This document shows positions 43,858 through 45,153 of a DNA stretch of 45,153 nucleotides, piece by piece. The DNA is from an uncultured Acidimicrobiales bacterium (GTDB taxonomy: Bacteria > Actinomycetota > Acidimicrobiia > Acidimicrobiales > SZUA-35): NCBI GenBank assembly GCA_937925335.1, contig CALEWY010000097.1, positions 1 through 45,153 of the forward strand, given 5' to 3'. A model generated the notes under the pieces. That model saw only the letters and a program-made list of their open reading frames with translations. It was not told the DNA's origin and did no database searches. Made by a program: the position numbers and the translations under genes. Numbering within the stretch: position 1 is the stretch's first letter; each line of letters starts with the position of its first letter.

Positions 43858-43910
43858 AGGGTCGAAGGCGAGGGAGTACGTACGGCGTCAGACTGAGAGC
43901 GCGCCGCTTG

Positions 43911-44780
43911 TTATCGATGGTTGAGCGCAGCCTCGGTCTGATGTTCTCCAGCGATTCGGGTGTGCCACATTCGCCGCGGCTGGCTGACATCAAACGGTGT
44001 TGCCCGATGCATCAGCCGGCGGTTGTCCCAGACGACCGCATCGCCGACCGACCACTGGTGATGGTGAATCCGTGGTGGCTGGCAGGCGTCGTCGTTGAGA
44101 CGATCGATGAGTGCTGTCGACTCCTCTGGATCCATCCCGATGATGTTGTGCGCATGTCGGCCGACGAGCAAGTTTGGCCGCCCCGTCTCGGGGTGCACCT
44201 TGACCATCGGCCGTAGCGAGACGTCCTTGTCGTGGTAGCCGTAGTTGTCGTAGCCACCCTCGGCGTTCTCCTTCGGCAGAAGATCCACGCGGCCCATGCT
44301 GTAGTAGAGCGAGTGATAGGCCTCGAGTTCGGCGAGCTCATTGGTGGTCTCGTCGTCGAGTTGGTCGTAGGCCGCTGCCATGTCGGCCCAACCCGTTGCT
44401 GCACCCTCGGTCGGGACGATCTCGGCGGTAAACACGGCTCCCTTTGCTTGTACCGGCATGTAGGTGCTGTCGTGATGCCAGCCTTCGTTTCCCCGAATCG
44501 ACTTCACCAGTTCGCCTCGCTGATCCGACTCGATGTCGCCGTTCTTTTTGATATTGGTGATCGGCATCGCCTCGAATTCGAGATCGCCAAACCGGCGAGC
44601 GAACGCGTTCTGCTCGTCCTTGGTGAGGAACTGCTCGGGAAAGATCAGCAGTCCGTGTTCGAGCCACGCTTGGTAGAGCTGGTCGAACGCGTCGTCGGTG
44701 ATCGATCGGAGTTCGACGCCGGTGACGGTGGCTCCGAAGGTCACGCCATCGAGCGGTGCAAGATCAAAGTGTTCCCCCAT
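43911..44780 (-). CDS. TauD/TfdA-family 2-oxoglutarate-dependent dioxygenase
   Basis: The 289-residue protein has the iron-binding HxD in GWHHDSTYMPV (His102, Asp104) and the distal His in NRRLMHRATPFD, followed by RRMWHTRIAG with the 2-oxoglutarate-binding Arg. The length and layout are those of taurine, 2,4-D and alkylsulfatase dioxygenases. It should hydroxylate a carbon next to sulfonate, ether or sulfate and release that group. TAGCGT seven bases before the ATG suggests leaderless expression. The HxlR-type regulator gene ends 50 bp upstream on the same strand and may control it. Confidence 0.88.
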   Translation of the reverse strand: MGEHFDLAPLDGVTFGATVTGVELRSITDDAFDQLYQAWLEHGLLIFPEQFLTKDEQNAFARRFGDLEFEAMPITNIKKNGDIESDQRGELVKSIRGNEGWHHDSTYMPVQAKGAVFTAEIVPTEGAATGWADMAAAYDQLDDETTNELAELEAYHSLYYSMGRVDLLPKENAEGGYDNYGYHDKDVSLRPMVKVHPETGRPNLLVGRHAHNIIGMDPEESTALIDRLNDDACQPPRIHHHQWSVGDAVVWDNRRLMHRATPFDVSQPRRMWHTRIAGEHQTEAALNHR

Positions 44781-44787
44781 GCGTGCG

Positions 44788-44793
44788 ACGCTA
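44788..44793 (-). promoter_or_regulatory. Putative leaderless -10 box (TAGCGT) for the TauD-like gene
   Basis: TAGCGT ends seven bases before ATG 44780 with no ribosome binding site, in the gap between the regulator and dioxygenase genes. Confidence 0.45.
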
Positions 44794-44830
44794 TGGGAGG
44801 TCGAGCGGCGCGAGCAAGCGTGAGCGCTGG

Positions 44831-45153
44831 TCAGGCCGGGTCCTCATCGGGGCGTTTGGGTGAAGTGAGATAGTCCGGCGGAGGTTGCCACGTGTCGGCG
44901 AGCGCCTGATTCCCCCACGCTGCGAGCGCAAGGACTGCGGGGCGAAGGCCTTCACCTTTCGGCGTGATGTGGTAGTCAAATCGGCGACCGGACCCAGCGC
45001 GTCGGGTGGCGAGGCCATGCGTCTCCAGCCGCTTGAGACGACTCGACAAGATATTTGTTGGAATCGATTCGGGTGATCGTTCGAACTCGCTGAATCGAGT
45101 CTTGCCCTCAAGGAGGTCGCGAAGAACGAGCAGCGTCCACTTGTCTCCGACGA
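44831..45153 (-). CDS. HxlR family transcriptional regulator (5' end outside window)
   Basis: The frame enters from the right edge and shows 106 residues. VGDKWTLLVLRDLLEGKTRFSEF and IPTNILSSRLKRLETHGL are the characteristic HxlR winged-helix segments, followed by FDYHITPKGEGLRP. HxlR proteins sense quinones, aldehydes or other reactive compounds and bind DNA as dimers. The tail ends PPPDYLTSPKRPDEDPA. It is on the same strand as and upstream of the TauD-like gene. The N-terminus, including a possible regulatory Cys, is not in view. Confidence 0.85.
   Translation of the reverse strand, partial: VGDKWTLLVLRDLLEGKTRFSEFERSPESIPTNILSSRLKRLETHGLATRRAGSGRRFDYHITPKGEGLRPAVLALAAWGNQALADTWQPPPDYLTSPKRPDEDPA

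Overview
The window looks like chromosomal DNA of a GC-rich aerobic actinobacterium. Acidimicrobiia (Ilumatobacter-like) is my best guess, from the P450-rich content, frequent GTG starts, the actinobacterial-style HNH and DUF2855 proteins, and TAnnnT boxes 6-8 nt ahead of start codons with no ribosome binding site. I could not test this placement. I see no rRNA, tRNA, CRISPR array or prophage.

Layout. 1-4157: end of an M14-type carboxypeptidase, a nitroreductase, an ornithine cyclodeaminase-family protein, a VOC protein and an AlaT-like aminotransferase. 4157-5282: a 1.1-kb REP-associated tyrosine transposase element with perfect 41-bp inverted ends. 5296-9569 (minus): serine hydrolase, a glycine-reductase-B-like protein with an in-frame TGA that looks like selenocysteine, and a Baeyer-Villiger monooxygenase. 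9778-13351: diguanylate cyclase, HNH-like protein, DUF2855 protein, nitroreductase. 13369-17228 (minus): a tight four-gene operon of two class-I glutamine amidotransferase-fold enzymes, a thiol-dioxygenase-like cupin and a four-domain rhodanese.

17431-29303 (plus): a long catabolic run with a Liv-type ABC importer (lipoprotein, LivF, LivH, fused LivM-LivG), a glutamine-synthetase-like ligase, P450, 3Fe-4S ferredoxin, aldehyde dehydrogenase, second P450 and acyl-CoA dehydrogenase. A membrane protein of unknown function follows. 30309-39190: a meta-cleavage cluster, with an ADC-family enzyme, P450 and HpaD-type extradiol dioxygenase on minus, a MarR regulator, then an FAH-family enzyme, HpaE-like dehydrogenase, class-III aminotransferase and FAD monooxygenase on plus. 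39117-45153: GGDEF-EAL protein, a second Baeyer-Villiger monooxygenase, an enoyl-CoA hydratase, a TauD-like dioxygenase and the end of an HxlR regulator.

How it may work together (inference). Near-identical palindromes (GTTCGGTACCGAAC type) lie before the ADC/P450/HpaD operon, between the MarR and FAH genes, and before the ABC transporter 16 kb away. They suggest one MarR-controlled regulon. Import, gamma-glutamylation of an amine, P450 and aldehyde oxidation, deglutamylation by the PuuD-like hydrolase, and catecholic ring cleavage could form a single route for an aromatic or thiol-bearing amine. The clearest unusual feature is the probable selenoprotein at 7089-8375: both halves are in frame across the TGA, the context is U-P-L-C, and a GC-rich hairpin starts 11 nt after the TGA.
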